Positions 1 through 6,508 of a DNA stretch of 38,059 nt are shown piece by piece; the stretch's first letter is position 1, and every line of letters begins with the position of its first letter. The position numbers and the translations under genes were made by a program. The stretch is from Rikenellaceae bacterium (GTDB lineage: Bacteria; Bacteroidota; Bacteroidia; Bacteroidales; Rikenellaceae), in contig JAFPAT010000047.1 of the NCBI GenBank assembly GCA_017425655.1, positions 1-38,059 of the forward strand, given 5' to 3'. The notes beneath the pieces are model-generated. The model saw only the letters and a program-made list of their open reading frames with translations, was not told where the DNA came from and ran no database searches.

Positions 1-534
1 GACGAGCAGGATCCCGTTAAGAAGGCAGGTCTGATTTTCGACTATATCACTGCGAAGTTCCCGTGGGCATCGGCAGTTAACTATTCGTTGATTCCGAACA
101 TTCCCGAATACGTTATCGATAACTCGAAGGGCGACTGCGGTCAGGTAGGTCTGTTGATGATCACGATGTCGCGCTGCGCAGGTATCCCCGCGCGTTGGCA
201 GAGCGGTCTGATGTTCCACCCCGACAACTGCAACCTGCACGATTGGTGCGAGCTCTATTTCGAGGGTATCGGTTGGGTTCCTTGCGATCCTTCGTTTGGC
301 CGTCCCAGCCCCATTTTGGAGGCTACGGGCATTGGCGACAAGTTCTTCAATACCGGTATCGATTCGTACCGTATGATCGCCAACCTCGACTACACTCGCG
401 ACTTCTCGCCCAAACGTAACTTCGGTCGTTGCGATACTGTTGACTCGCAGACCGGCGAGGTTGAGACCCAGCGTGGTATGTTGTTCGTAAATGTTGATTT
501 TGATTATAGCTTCCGCGTTCTGGAGTATAAATAA
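1..534 (+). CDS. Transglutaminase-like protein, 3' part (5' truncated)
   Basis: The reading frame is open from the first base and ends at the TAA at 532-534, so the gene begins outside the window; 177 residues are visible. The fragment has the three parts of a transglutaminase-like (papain fold) site: Cys in GDCGQVG, His in LHDWCELY and Asp in CDPSFG, in the usual order and spacing. Proteins with this domain in Bacteroidales are usually exported hydrolases or transpeptidase-like enzymes acting on peptides, but the N-terminus that would show a signal peptide is missing and the substrate is unknown. A GC-rich hairpin follows the stop codon. Fold confidence is high; a specific function cannot be given. 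Confidence 0.85.
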   Translation, partial: DEQDPVKKAGLIFDYITAKFPWASAVNYSLIPNIPEYVIDNSKGDCGQVGLLMITMSRCAGIPARWQSGLMFHPDNCNLHDWCELYFEGIGWVPCDPSFGRPSPILEATGIGDKFFNTGIDSYRMIANLDYTRDFSPKRNFGRCDTVDSQTGEVETQRGMLFVNVDFDYSFRVLEYK

Positions 535-561
535 TCGACAATAGCGAAGACCAAAATAGGA

Positions 562-588
562 GAGGCCGCCCCGATAAAGGGCGGCCTC
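562..588. terminator. GC-rich hairpin downstream of the transglutaminase-like gene
   Basis: A perfect 10-bp inverted repeat (562-571 with 579-588) encloses a 7-base loop, 28 bases after the stop codon. No clear T-tract follows on either strand. It lies between the ends of two convergent genes (stops at 534 and 611) and probably serves both. Confidence 0.6.
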
Positions 589-610
589 GCTCGTTATGAT
601 GGGGCGAGTG

Positions 611-1096
611 TTATCGCTTTTTATTGGTCGAATCTTTTGTCGAACATTGACCTTTGCAACAGACCTCGGCCGAGTGTTTGTAGCGTTTGTCGTGGCGGGC
701 ATTCTTGCCGCGAGGCATTACTGCGCTATTGTATTCGACCTGCCACTGCTCATACTGTTGAGGAGTGAGAATGCTCTTCAATTTTGTGCGATAGAGCGAA
801 TCAACCTCATCGAATTGTGCTTGTCGTTGGGCTGCATTGAGCGAAGAGTCGTGGCGGGCAAGGTAGAAAGCTTCGGCTCGCTGCTTGTTCAGCTCGTGTA
901 GAGCTTTGCGCTGAATGTCGGTGAGAGATAGGCGTTTAGCCATCTCATCGCCTCGTTTTTCGAGATGCTCGGTGTGGCGTTCGCGGCGCATCGAGTCGTG
1001 TTGGTGTGGAGTGTCGCTCTTGTGGGCGAAGGAAGAGTTGATGCCAACGGTCAAGAGTGCTGCTGCGAGCAGCGTAATAGGATAAAATAATCTCAT
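611..1096 (-). CDS. Spy/CpxP-like (LTxxQ) periplasmic protein
   Basis: This 161-residue protein starts with a cleavable signal peptide (about residues 1-24, ending SSFA). It is rich in Lys, Arg, Glu and Gln and is predicted almost wholly helical. Two LTxxQ-type motifs are visible, LTDIQ near residue 57 and LTPQQ near residue 111, the signature of the Spy/CpxP family of periplasmic stress proteins; DUF4890 proteins of Bacteroidetes have similar architecture. The C-terminus carries an unusual Cys cluster (CCKGQC) after a basic His/Lys stretch, which may bind metal. It lies about 100 bases downstream of a LytTR two-component pair on the same strand, so regulation by that system is possible but only inferred. 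A chaperone or envelope-stress role follows from the family alone. Confidence 0.7.
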   Translation of the reverse strand: MRLFYPITLLAAALLTVGINSSFAHKSDTPHQHDSMRRERHTEHLEKRGDEMAKRLSLTDIQRKALHELNKQRAEAFYLARHDSSLNAAQRQAQFDEVDSLYRTKLKSILTPQQYEQWQVEYNSAVMPRGKNARHDKRYKHSAEVCCKGQCSTKDSTNKKR

Positions 1097-1203
1097 AAAG
1101 CGTTTAATTGTTAAAGGTAAGTCCGTTATAACATTGAACGCTTCGGCACGTAGAGTCGCAAATTTTGCAGCAGTGAGTGGGCTGTTGGTCTGTCGTCAGA
1201 CGG

Positions 1204-1968
1204 CTACTCGCCTCCGGTCAGCCACTTTTTGAATTTCGGCACTCGCGCTTTCGAAATGACGATGCGTTCGGGAGTGCTGACGCTCAAATTGAGTGCCAAA
1301 CGACTTCCGAACCATACCGAAATATCGTTCAAGGCTTTGCGCGAGATAATAAATTGACGGTTTGCGCGATAGAAATCTGCCTCGGGAAGCGAATTCGAGA
1401 GTGCTTCCAATGTGCGGTCAATCGTTAAGACTTCGCCCGTAAAGGTGTGAGCCGTAACGCGCTCCTCCGAGGTGTAGAAGAAGGCCACCTCCTCGGCATT
1501 GAGGGGGCGTATGCGGTCGCGAACCTGTACCAAAAAGATATTCTCTCTTGCCTGTTGTTGCTCGGTATGAGCCATCGCATTTGTACGCTCGATGAGTGAG
1601 CTGCGCTCGGGCGCAGACAAGCGGTGCAACTTGTCCATTGCGCGGTGCAGATCGTTGGGCGCAATGGGCTTCAAAAGATAGTCTATGCTATTGACCTTGA
1701 AGGCTTCGAGGGCGTATTGGTCGTATGCCGTTGTGAAGATGATCGGGCAGGTGATATCGACGTGGTTGAAGATGCGGAACGACTCTCCGTCAGCCAGATG
1801 TATATCCATAAAGATTAACTCGGGCATTGGATTCGATTGCAAATAATCGACGCTCTCGCCAATACTTTCGAGTACTTCAATAATCTCAATCGAGGGATCG
1901 ACCTCGCTCAAAAGTGCGCGTAGGTTGACCGCAGCAGCGGTCTCGTCCTCTATAATCAGTGTCTTCAT
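1204..1968 (-). CDS. LytTR-family response regulator
   Basis: This 254-residue protein has an N-terminal receiver domain (about 1-120) with acidic residues EDE at 7-9, the phospho-acceptor Asp55 in FMDIHLADG, the Thr of TTAYD and the Lys of LLKPI. A C-terminal LytTR DNA-binding domain (about 145-250) shows the typical VQVRDRIRPL start and the basic VISKARVPKFKKWL end. The start lies 21 bases after the sensor kinase stop, so the two form one operon and a cognate pair. By family it binds promoter DNA as a phosphorylated dimer. Targets are unknown; the downstream Spy-like gene is a plausible one. The general function is secure. Confidence 0.93.
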   Translation of the reverse strand: MKTLIIEDETAAAVNLRALLSEVDPSIEIIEVLESIGESVDYLQSNPMPELIFMDIHLADGESFRIFNHVDITCPIIFTTAYDQYALEAFKVNSIDYLLKPIAPNDLHRAMDKLHRLSAPERSSLIERTNAMAHTEQQQARENIFLVQVRDRIRPLNAEEVAFFYTSEERVTAHTFTGEVLTIDRTLEALSNSLPEADFYRANRQFIISRKALNDISVWFGSRLALNLSVSTPERIVISKARVPKFKKWLTGGE

Positions 1969-1989
1969 TTGGTTGGGCGGTGTTTGGTT

Positions 1990-3312
1990 TTACTCGATGC
2001 TGTTCTCGTCGGAGAGGGGCAGACGTACGATAAACTCTTTTTCGGTGCGGATCACCTCTATATCCTGACCTGTGATCATCTGCCAACGCGAAGAGAGGTT
2101 TTGCAAGCCGATACCGGTGCTGATCTCTGATTCGATCTTCGGGATGATGGGGTTTGAAATGACGATAGCATCCTTCTCGGTGCGAATCGTGATGGTCAGA
2201 GGATTTGAGCGAGTTATCGAATTGTGTTTAACGGCATTTTCAATAAGCGGTTGCAGAGCCAGCGACGGCATCTGTCGCGACATATAGGTCGGATCAATAT
2301 CTATGTCGAAGAAGAGTTTCTCGGCATAGCGCACCTCTAAAAGGTAGCGATAGGCATCGATAAATTGCAACTCGTCGGCTACGGTCGAGAGTGTGTTCTG
2401 TCCATTCTGAATGATATATCGGAATACGTACGACAGACGTTCAATATAGGTCAAAGCCTTATCGTTGAGCTTCTCGCGCACCAACATCGAGAGCGAATTG
2501 AGCGAGTTGAACAAGAAGTGCGGGCTAATCTGGCTCATCAATGCGCTGTAACGAGTCGAGAGGTTCTCGGTTTTGAGCTGTGCATTTTTGATCTCCATAC
2601 GCTGGCGCTGATAGAGCAGGTCGTAGATGCGGGCATAGAGAGCTGCAACAACATAGATGAACAGACATTTAAGCATCATCATAATATCGAGTTCGCCACG
2701 CGGCACATCGGCCTTAATACCCAATATCGGAGCTGCAAAGAAGAATGCCACTACAATTAACAGGCTGACCGAATAGGGTACAAAATAGCGACTCCATAGC
2801 GAACCTTTTTTACGTGTGCTACGTGTAACAATCGTAAGCACAACAAACATTAGCAATGCGTAGCAAATAATTTGCAGAGCCGTGCGTGAGTTGGTATCAG
2901 GCTTGTCAAATCGTGCGCCGTAGTCGTAATTTTCGCCATTGAGTTTCGAAATTGTGAAGAGGGTGTGGTGTGCGCCTTTGACCTTCGGTTCGAGTACCGT
3001 AACCTCCATGCGGTCGCCCTCTTTGAGCCCATATCGCCATATACGTCCCGAATTTACATATACCGAGTCGATCGGACTGCCTTGATCCATAAGAAGGTAG
3101 GCGTAGCCGTCAGGCATTATGTGAAGAGTGCCTTCACTTGCAATCTCGATCTTGCGCGCCTCGTTCTCCGCGATCCATTGAGGGCGATCTTTATCGCTAT
3201 TTTGCGATTCAAACATCACCAACAGATAGGAAAAATTGATCAATAGGCTAACTGCAATTGAAAGCAGAATATTGCTCCAAATAATGCGACTTTTGGGCGT
3301 ATATTTGATCAT
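1990..3312 (-). CDS. LytS/YehU-type sensor histidine kinase
   Basis: The protein has 440 residues. The N-terminus holds one membrane helix (about 13-34), an extracytoplasmic region of about 110 residues with no recognised sensor fold, then three more hydrophobic segments (about 145-163, 178-198 and 208-228). A short coiled coil leads into the His_kinase (PF06580) box SPHFLFNSLN with the likely phospho-acceptor His265, and an HATPase domain with the N-box LIENAVKH and the G-box GIGLQNL. It is the partner of the adjacent LytTR regulator. A candidate 34-residue membrane peptide is encoded 31 bases upstream on the same strand. The signal sensed cannot be read from the sequence. Confidence 0.92.
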   Translation of the reverse strand: MIKYTPKSRIIWSNILLSIAVSLLINFSYLLVMFESQNSDKDRPQWIAENEARKIEIASEGTLHIMPDGYAYLLMDQGSPIDSVYVNSGRIWRYGLKEGDRMEVTVLEPKVKGAHHTLFTISKLNGENYDYGARFDKPDTNSRTALQIICYALLMFVVLTIVTRSTRKKGSLWSRYFVPYSVSLLIVVAFFFAAPILGIKADVPRGELDIMMMLKCLFIYVVAALYARIYDLLYQRQRMEIKNAQLKTENLSTRYSALMSQISPHFLFNSLNSLSMLVREKLNDKALTYIERLSYVFRYIIQNGQNTLSTVADELQFIDAYRYLLEVRYAEKLFFDIDIDPTYMSRQMPSLALQPLIENAVKHNSITRSNPLTITIRTEKDAIVISNPIIPKIESEISTGIGLQNLSSRWQMITGQDIEVIRTEKEFIVRLPLSDENSIE

Positions 3313-3343
3313 AGCGGTATATGTTTTTTGAGTGTAATATGGT

Positions 3344-3448
3344 CTAACCCAAAATTTTGTATAATAACAGTCCGGTACATAGAGTAGCCATCATAACCAT
3401 TATTGTTATGATGTAAGTCTCAATGAATGATGGCTTTTTCTCCTGCAT
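3344..3448 (-). CDS. Candidate 34-residue single-pass membrane peptide
   Basis: A short ORF begins with ATG at 3448 and ends with TAG at 3344. Its product has 34 residues: a polar N-terminus (MQEKKPSFIET), one hydrophobic helix of about 20 residues (YIITIMVMMATLCTGLLLY) and a short KILG tail. It sits exactly between two same-strand genes, 30 bases after the carbonic-anhydrase-like stop and 31 bases before the kinase start, in an otherwise unexplained 166-base gap. The single clean transmembrane profile and the position argue for a real small protein, perhaps modulating the kinase. No family is recognised, and without conservation data it remains a candidate. Confidence 0.5.
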   Translation of the reverse strand: MQEKKPSFIETYIITIMVMMATLCTGLLLYKILG

Positions 3449-3478
3449 AATTGAACTATTTGAAGTTATAAGAGAGGA

Positions 3479-4009
3479 CTACTCCTCGGTGTACCAGCTT
3501 GCGTAGAGCATATAGTCGCGGGCGGTGCGCTCGACGATCTCCTTACGCTGTTCGGGAGTGATCTCCTTGACCTTCTTTGCGGGCACACCTGCATAGACGC
3601 TGTTGGGCTCGAGCTTCGAGTTCGAGAGCACCAACGCATTTGCAGCGATGATGCAGCCCGAAGGTACTACGGCATTGTCCAAGATGGTCGAACCCATACC
3701 AATCAGGCAGCTGTCGCCGATGGTTGCGCCGTGAATCGTTGCATTGTGGCCCACCGAAACGTCGTTACCGATGTGAGCCTGCGAGGGGTTCTTCGAGCCG
3801 TCGAAGAGGGTGTGGATCACCGCACCGTCCTGAATGTTTGTGCGGTCGCCGATGGTGATTGCATTTACGTCGCCACGCAGCACTGCGCCATACCAGATCG
3901 AGCAACCTTTGCCGATTTTGCAGTTGCCAATGATTGTTGCGGTCTCGGCCAGGAATGTATTTTCGCCAATTTCGGGCTCGTAGCCACGAACTTTTCTAAT
4001 GATTGCCAT
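3479..4009 (-). CDS. Gamma-carbonic-anhydrase-like left-handed beta-helix protein
   Basis: This 176-residue hexapeptide-repeat protein resembles the gamma-carbonic anhydrase family (YrdA/CaiE/PaaY-like). The repeated [IV]GxxxxI pattern runs from about residue 12 to 145. The three metal-binding His of the family are visible: one in GAVIHT and two in VGHNATIHG. Arg and Asp residues in LRGDVNAI and the NIQDG motif also match. ATG at 4009 is preferred over an upstream in-frame GTG at 4039, because family members start with the MAIIRK-like strand. Many members show little or no carbonic anhydrase activity, so the activity is uncertain. The gene follows the acetyltransferase with 75 bases between. 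Confidence 0.88.
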   Translation of the reverse strand: MAIIRKVRGYEPEIGENTFLAETATIIGNCKIGKGCSIWYGAVLRGDVNAITIGDRTNIQDGAVIHTLFDGSKNPSQAHIGNDVSVGHNATIHGATIGDSCLIGMGSTILDNAVVPSGCIIAANALVLSNSKLEPNSVYAGVPAKKVKEITPEQRKEIVERTARDYMLYASWYTEE

Positions 4010-4084
4010 AGTGTTATTGAAGTTTAATTTAATCCACAAATATACATATTTATTATGAGAAACGCGTATCTTGACTCTGTAATT

Positions 4085-4513
4085 TTAGCGTTTCAGTCGG
4101 AAGGGCGTTGTGGCGCGCTCGGTGAATCCGCAGGCGCGATAGAGGCGATGTGCCGCTTTGCGCGAGGGATTTGAGGTGAGGTCAATGGTTGCTGCGCCGC
4201 GAGCCGAGGCCTCCGAAACGGCCTTCTCGACAAGTGCGCGACCGATGCCTGTGCCGCGTTCTGCGCTATCGACAACAACATCTTCGATCCACGCCTTGCG
4301 ACCTGTCAGAGTGGGGTAGAGAGCCAGCACCAGAACACCTACGATGCGACCTTCGCGTCGTGCCGCAAAGAGCGTAGCATCGGTCGAACGTGCCACCTCC
4401 GAGAAACGCGACGGAACGACCTCTTTTGTGGTTAGTTGTGATACCAATGCGGCTATCTGCTCGGTGTCGGCATCTGATACTGAACGTAAAATTTCAATAG
4501 TTATTTCGCTCAT
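4085..4513 (-). CDS. GNAT-family N-acetyltransferase
   Basis: This 142-residue protein has a single GNAT domain. The acetyl-CoA pyrophosphate-binding motif A is seen as ERGTGIGRALVEKA (about 87-100), preceded by the WIEDVVVDSA strand and followed by the typical motif-B end in which NPSRKAAHRLYRACGF places the aromatic residues. ATG at 4513, two bases after the hydrolase stop, is the best start; an in-frame TTG at 4519 would overlap that stop. The tight spacing indicates translation coupled to the hydrolase. The acceptor substrate is unknown. Confidence 0.88.
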   Translation of the reverse strand: MSEITIEILRSVSDADTEQIAALVSQLTTKEVVPSRFSEVARSTDATLFAARREGRIVGVLVLALYPTLTGRKAWIEDVVVDSAERGTGIGRALVEKAVSEASARGAATIDLTSNPSRKAAHRLYRACGFTERATTPFRLKR

Positions 4514-4515
4514 AA

Positions 4516-5316
4516 TCAACGTGCAAAATTAATAATTGTTTCGGCGCATAGTTGAGCCTCCTCAATGAATCCCATATGTCCCGACTGCTCCAACCAAGCC
4601 ACCTCGGCCTGCGGGTGGCGGGTTACAACCGCCTCGGCACGCTCGGTGGAAATATAGTCGTCGTTGCGACCAAATATAAATAGTTGAGGAACATTGAGTT
4701 TCGAAAGCATTTCGTTGCGATCGGGTCGCTCGCCCATGCCGCGTAAAATGGCTACGATACCCTCATCTTCGCACAACAGAGCGATCTCGATGCAATCCTC
4801 AATCTCGTCGGCAAAACGCTTACGATTCTGCTCGGCAAAACGACGTGCGGCAGCCTTGCGCACCAGCAACTCCTTGCGCCCTGCCACGATTGCATCGATT
4901 TCGCGCTGACGGTCGGCTGCCTTCTCTTCGGTGTCGCTGTTGGGCGTTGCGTGCAGCAGTACCAAGCCTGCCAACTTGTCGGCGTGTCGCTCGGCAAAAG
5001 CCAGGGCCACGTAGCCGCCCATCGAGTGCCCTACAAGCGTACAACGCTCCACGCCCAGCGCATCCAACGCATCGGCAACCGTATCTGCGAGATATTCCAT
5101 CGTGTGTACTTCGCCCGTAACCAGCGAGATGCCGTGTCCTGGCAGGTCGAGTGTGATTACTCGCGCGTGAGGGGTGAGCAGATATGCAAACTCGTCCCAT
5201 ACGGTCATCGATTCCAGATAGCCGTGTAGGAGCACAATGCAACGCTCGCCAACATGTGAGTCAGCTATGTGTAGGGCGGTGTCGCTCGCCATTATGAATT
5301 TTTCGATTAAAGCCAT
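4516..5316 (-). CDS. Alpha/beta hydrolase
   Basis: This 266-residue protein has the alpha/beta-hydrolase fold: oxyanion region LLHGYLES (about 30-37), nucleophile Ser in GHSMGG (about 95-100), acid Asp in FGRNDDYI and catalytic His in SGHMGF near the C-terminus. No signal peptide is seen, so it is probably cytoplasmic. It resembles the general esterase/carboxylic-ester hydrolase group; the substrate cannot be named. It is the first gene of a tightly spaced minus-strand group with the GNAT and gamma-carbonic-anhydrase-like genes. An in-frame Met at residue 9 is an alternative start. Confidence 0.88.
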   Translation of the reverse strand: MALIEKFIMASDTALHIADSHVGERCIVLLHGYLESMTVWDEFAYLLTPHARVITLDLPGHGISLVTGEVHTMEYLADTVADALDALGVERCTLVGHSMGGYVALAFAERHADKLAGLVLLHATPNSDTEEKAADRQREIDAIVAGRKELLVRKAAARRFAEQNRKRFADEIEDCIEIALLCEDEGIVAILRGMGERPDRNEMLSKLNVPQLFIFGRNDDYISTERAEAVVTRHPQAEVAWLEQSGHMGFIEEAQLCAETIINFAR

Positions 5317-5324
5317 GATCCGAA

Positions 5325-5354
5325 GATTCAGAATTCAAAATTCAAGATTCAAAA
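5325..5354. repeat. Short tandem ATTCAAAA-like repeat
   Basis: The gap between the small acidic gene and the hydrolase holds about four degenerate copies of an ATTCAAAA/ATTCAAGA unit. It resembles in style, but is not identical to, the AATTGTGAAT-type repeats at 9855 and 16692. Confidence 0.55.
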
Positions 5355-5378
5355 TCGCTTTTGAGTGTGTGGCGAACT

Positions 5379-5582
5379 CTACTCTTCGTCGCCATCGTCG
5401 TAATAGTCGCGTGCCGACTCGCGATGGCGATAGTTGTCCAACTCTTCGTCGTTGTCGTCATCGTCGAAGCGACCGTATAGGTTGTGGCGTTCCTTGCCAC
5501 TTTTGCGGATTGGATCGAGTTTGTGGCTCTTTTTGCCATCGGCAGTCGAGTCAAAAGAGCGCAGGTCTTTGGTCTGTTTCAT
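5379..5582 (-). CDS. Small charged protein with acidic C-terminal tail
   Basis: The product has 67 residues: a basic N-terminal half (KKSHKLDPIRKSGKERHNLY) and a strongly acidic second half containing FDDDDNDEELD and ending YYDDGDEE. No membrane segment, signal peptide or known domain is seen; it is probably disordered. Small proteins with a DPIRKSGKER-like core followed by an acidic tail seem to occur in other Bacteroidales, but I cannot name a family. The gene is divergent from the nitroreductase gene and 62 bases upstream of the hydrolase gene. The shape suggests a nucleic-acid or ribosome-associated role, which is speculation. Coding status is likely, not certain. Confidence 0.6.
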   Translation of the reverse strand: MKQTKDLRSFDSTADGKKSHKLDPIRKSGKERHNLYGRFDDDDNDEELDNYRHRESARDYYDDGDEE

Positions 5583-5711
5583 TCGTGTAGAATGTTCTAT
5601 ATCTTAAAAGTTGTAGTGCAATGTTAGCAATTTTTTTGCAAAGTTGCTACATCGCGCCCGAAAAAATCGAACGAATTGGCCGAATATACCCAACTTCTCG
5701 AAAGTTTTTAT

Positions 5712-5719
5712 TACTTTTG
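5712..5719 (+). promoter_or_regulatory. Candidate -7 box for nitroreductase/tamL
   Basis: TACTTTTG fits the Bacteroidetes -7 consensus TAnnTTTG and lies 26 bases before the nitroreductase ATG. No good TTTG -33 box is seen at the expected distance, so support is moderate. Confidence 0.5.
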
Positions 5720-5745
5720 TATTTTAGATAAATTCGCAAACAGCT

Positions 5746-6498
5746 ATGCTAAAAGAGATCGCACTTCACCGTTCGGTACGCCACTTCCTCTCGCGCGAGA
5801 TCGCACCCGAGGTGTTGACCGATATCCTGCAAGCAGCCACTCACGCTTCGACCGTCGGTAATATGCAGCTTTACAGCATTATCGTTACGATTGATAGCCG
5901 TGTGCGTGCCGAGTTGTCGGTTGGAAGTCTTGACGAGTCGGCAGCAATGGAGGCTCCTGTGTTGCTGATCTTTTGCGCCGATGTTCATCGCTTCTCGAAG
6001 TGGTGCCGTCAGCGCGATACAAAACCCGAATATGAGAATCTGATGTGGTATGCCCACGCTACGGCTGATGCGTTGCGTGCAGCCGAAAATGCGGCGTTGC
6101 AGGCCGAATCGTATGGTTTGGGTATCTGCTTTATCGATACTGTTTTGCGTTCGGCTGATCGGTTGGTCGAGTTGTTAGATCTGCCACAGGGCGTACTGCC
6201 CACGGCCGTATTGGCTCTGGGCCATCCTGCCGAAGAGCCCCCTTTGAGCGATCGATTGCCGATGGAGGCCATCGTGCATTATGATCGCTATAACCGTATC
6301 ACCTCGGCCGAGATTGATGAGTTATGGGCCGAGCGTGAAACATCGACACAGACTATGGAACTGCTGAATCGTTACGGAGTGGAGAATCTGGCACGAATTT
6401 TCACGGAGTATCGCTATCCCGCGGCCGAGAATCTGAACTCGTCGAAACGATATTTGGCGACATTACGCGAACAGGGTTTCCTTGATGATAAAGAGTAA
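5746..6498 (+). CDS. NfsA/FRP-like nitroreductase family protein
   Basis: This 250-residue flavoprotein of the nitroreductase superfamily starts with the FMN-binding HRSVRHFL motif (residues 8-15). The helix containing STVGNMQLY (about 40-48) and the strand APVLLIFCADVHRF follow, as does the later ESYGLGICFIDTVL segment that packs on the flavin. The C-terminal extension after about residue 190 resembles NfsA/FRP-type enzymes, which use NAD(P)H to reduce nitro compounds, quinones or flavins. The physiological substrate is unknown. The gene ends 10 bases before the TamL-like gene, so the two are probably cotranscribed, although no functional link is obvious. Confidence 0.88.
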   Translation: MLKEIALHRSVRHFLSREIAPEVLTDILQAATHASTVGNMQLYSIIVTIDSRVRAELSVGSLDESAAMEAPVLLIFCADVHRFSKWCRQRDTKPEYENLMWYAHATADALRAAENAALQAESYGLGICFIDTVLRSADRLVELLDLPQGVLPTAVLALGHPAEEPPLSDRLPMEAIVHYDRYNRITSAEIDELWAERETSTQTMELLNRYGVENLARIFTEYRYPAAENLNSSKRYLATLREQGFLDDKE

Positions 6499-6508
6499 CT
6501 GACGAAAG

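Noticed and set aside
1188..1201. GTCTG/CAGAC hairpin after the LytTR regulator stop
   Set aside because: Only 5 bp with no T-tract on the minus strand; too weak to call a terminator.
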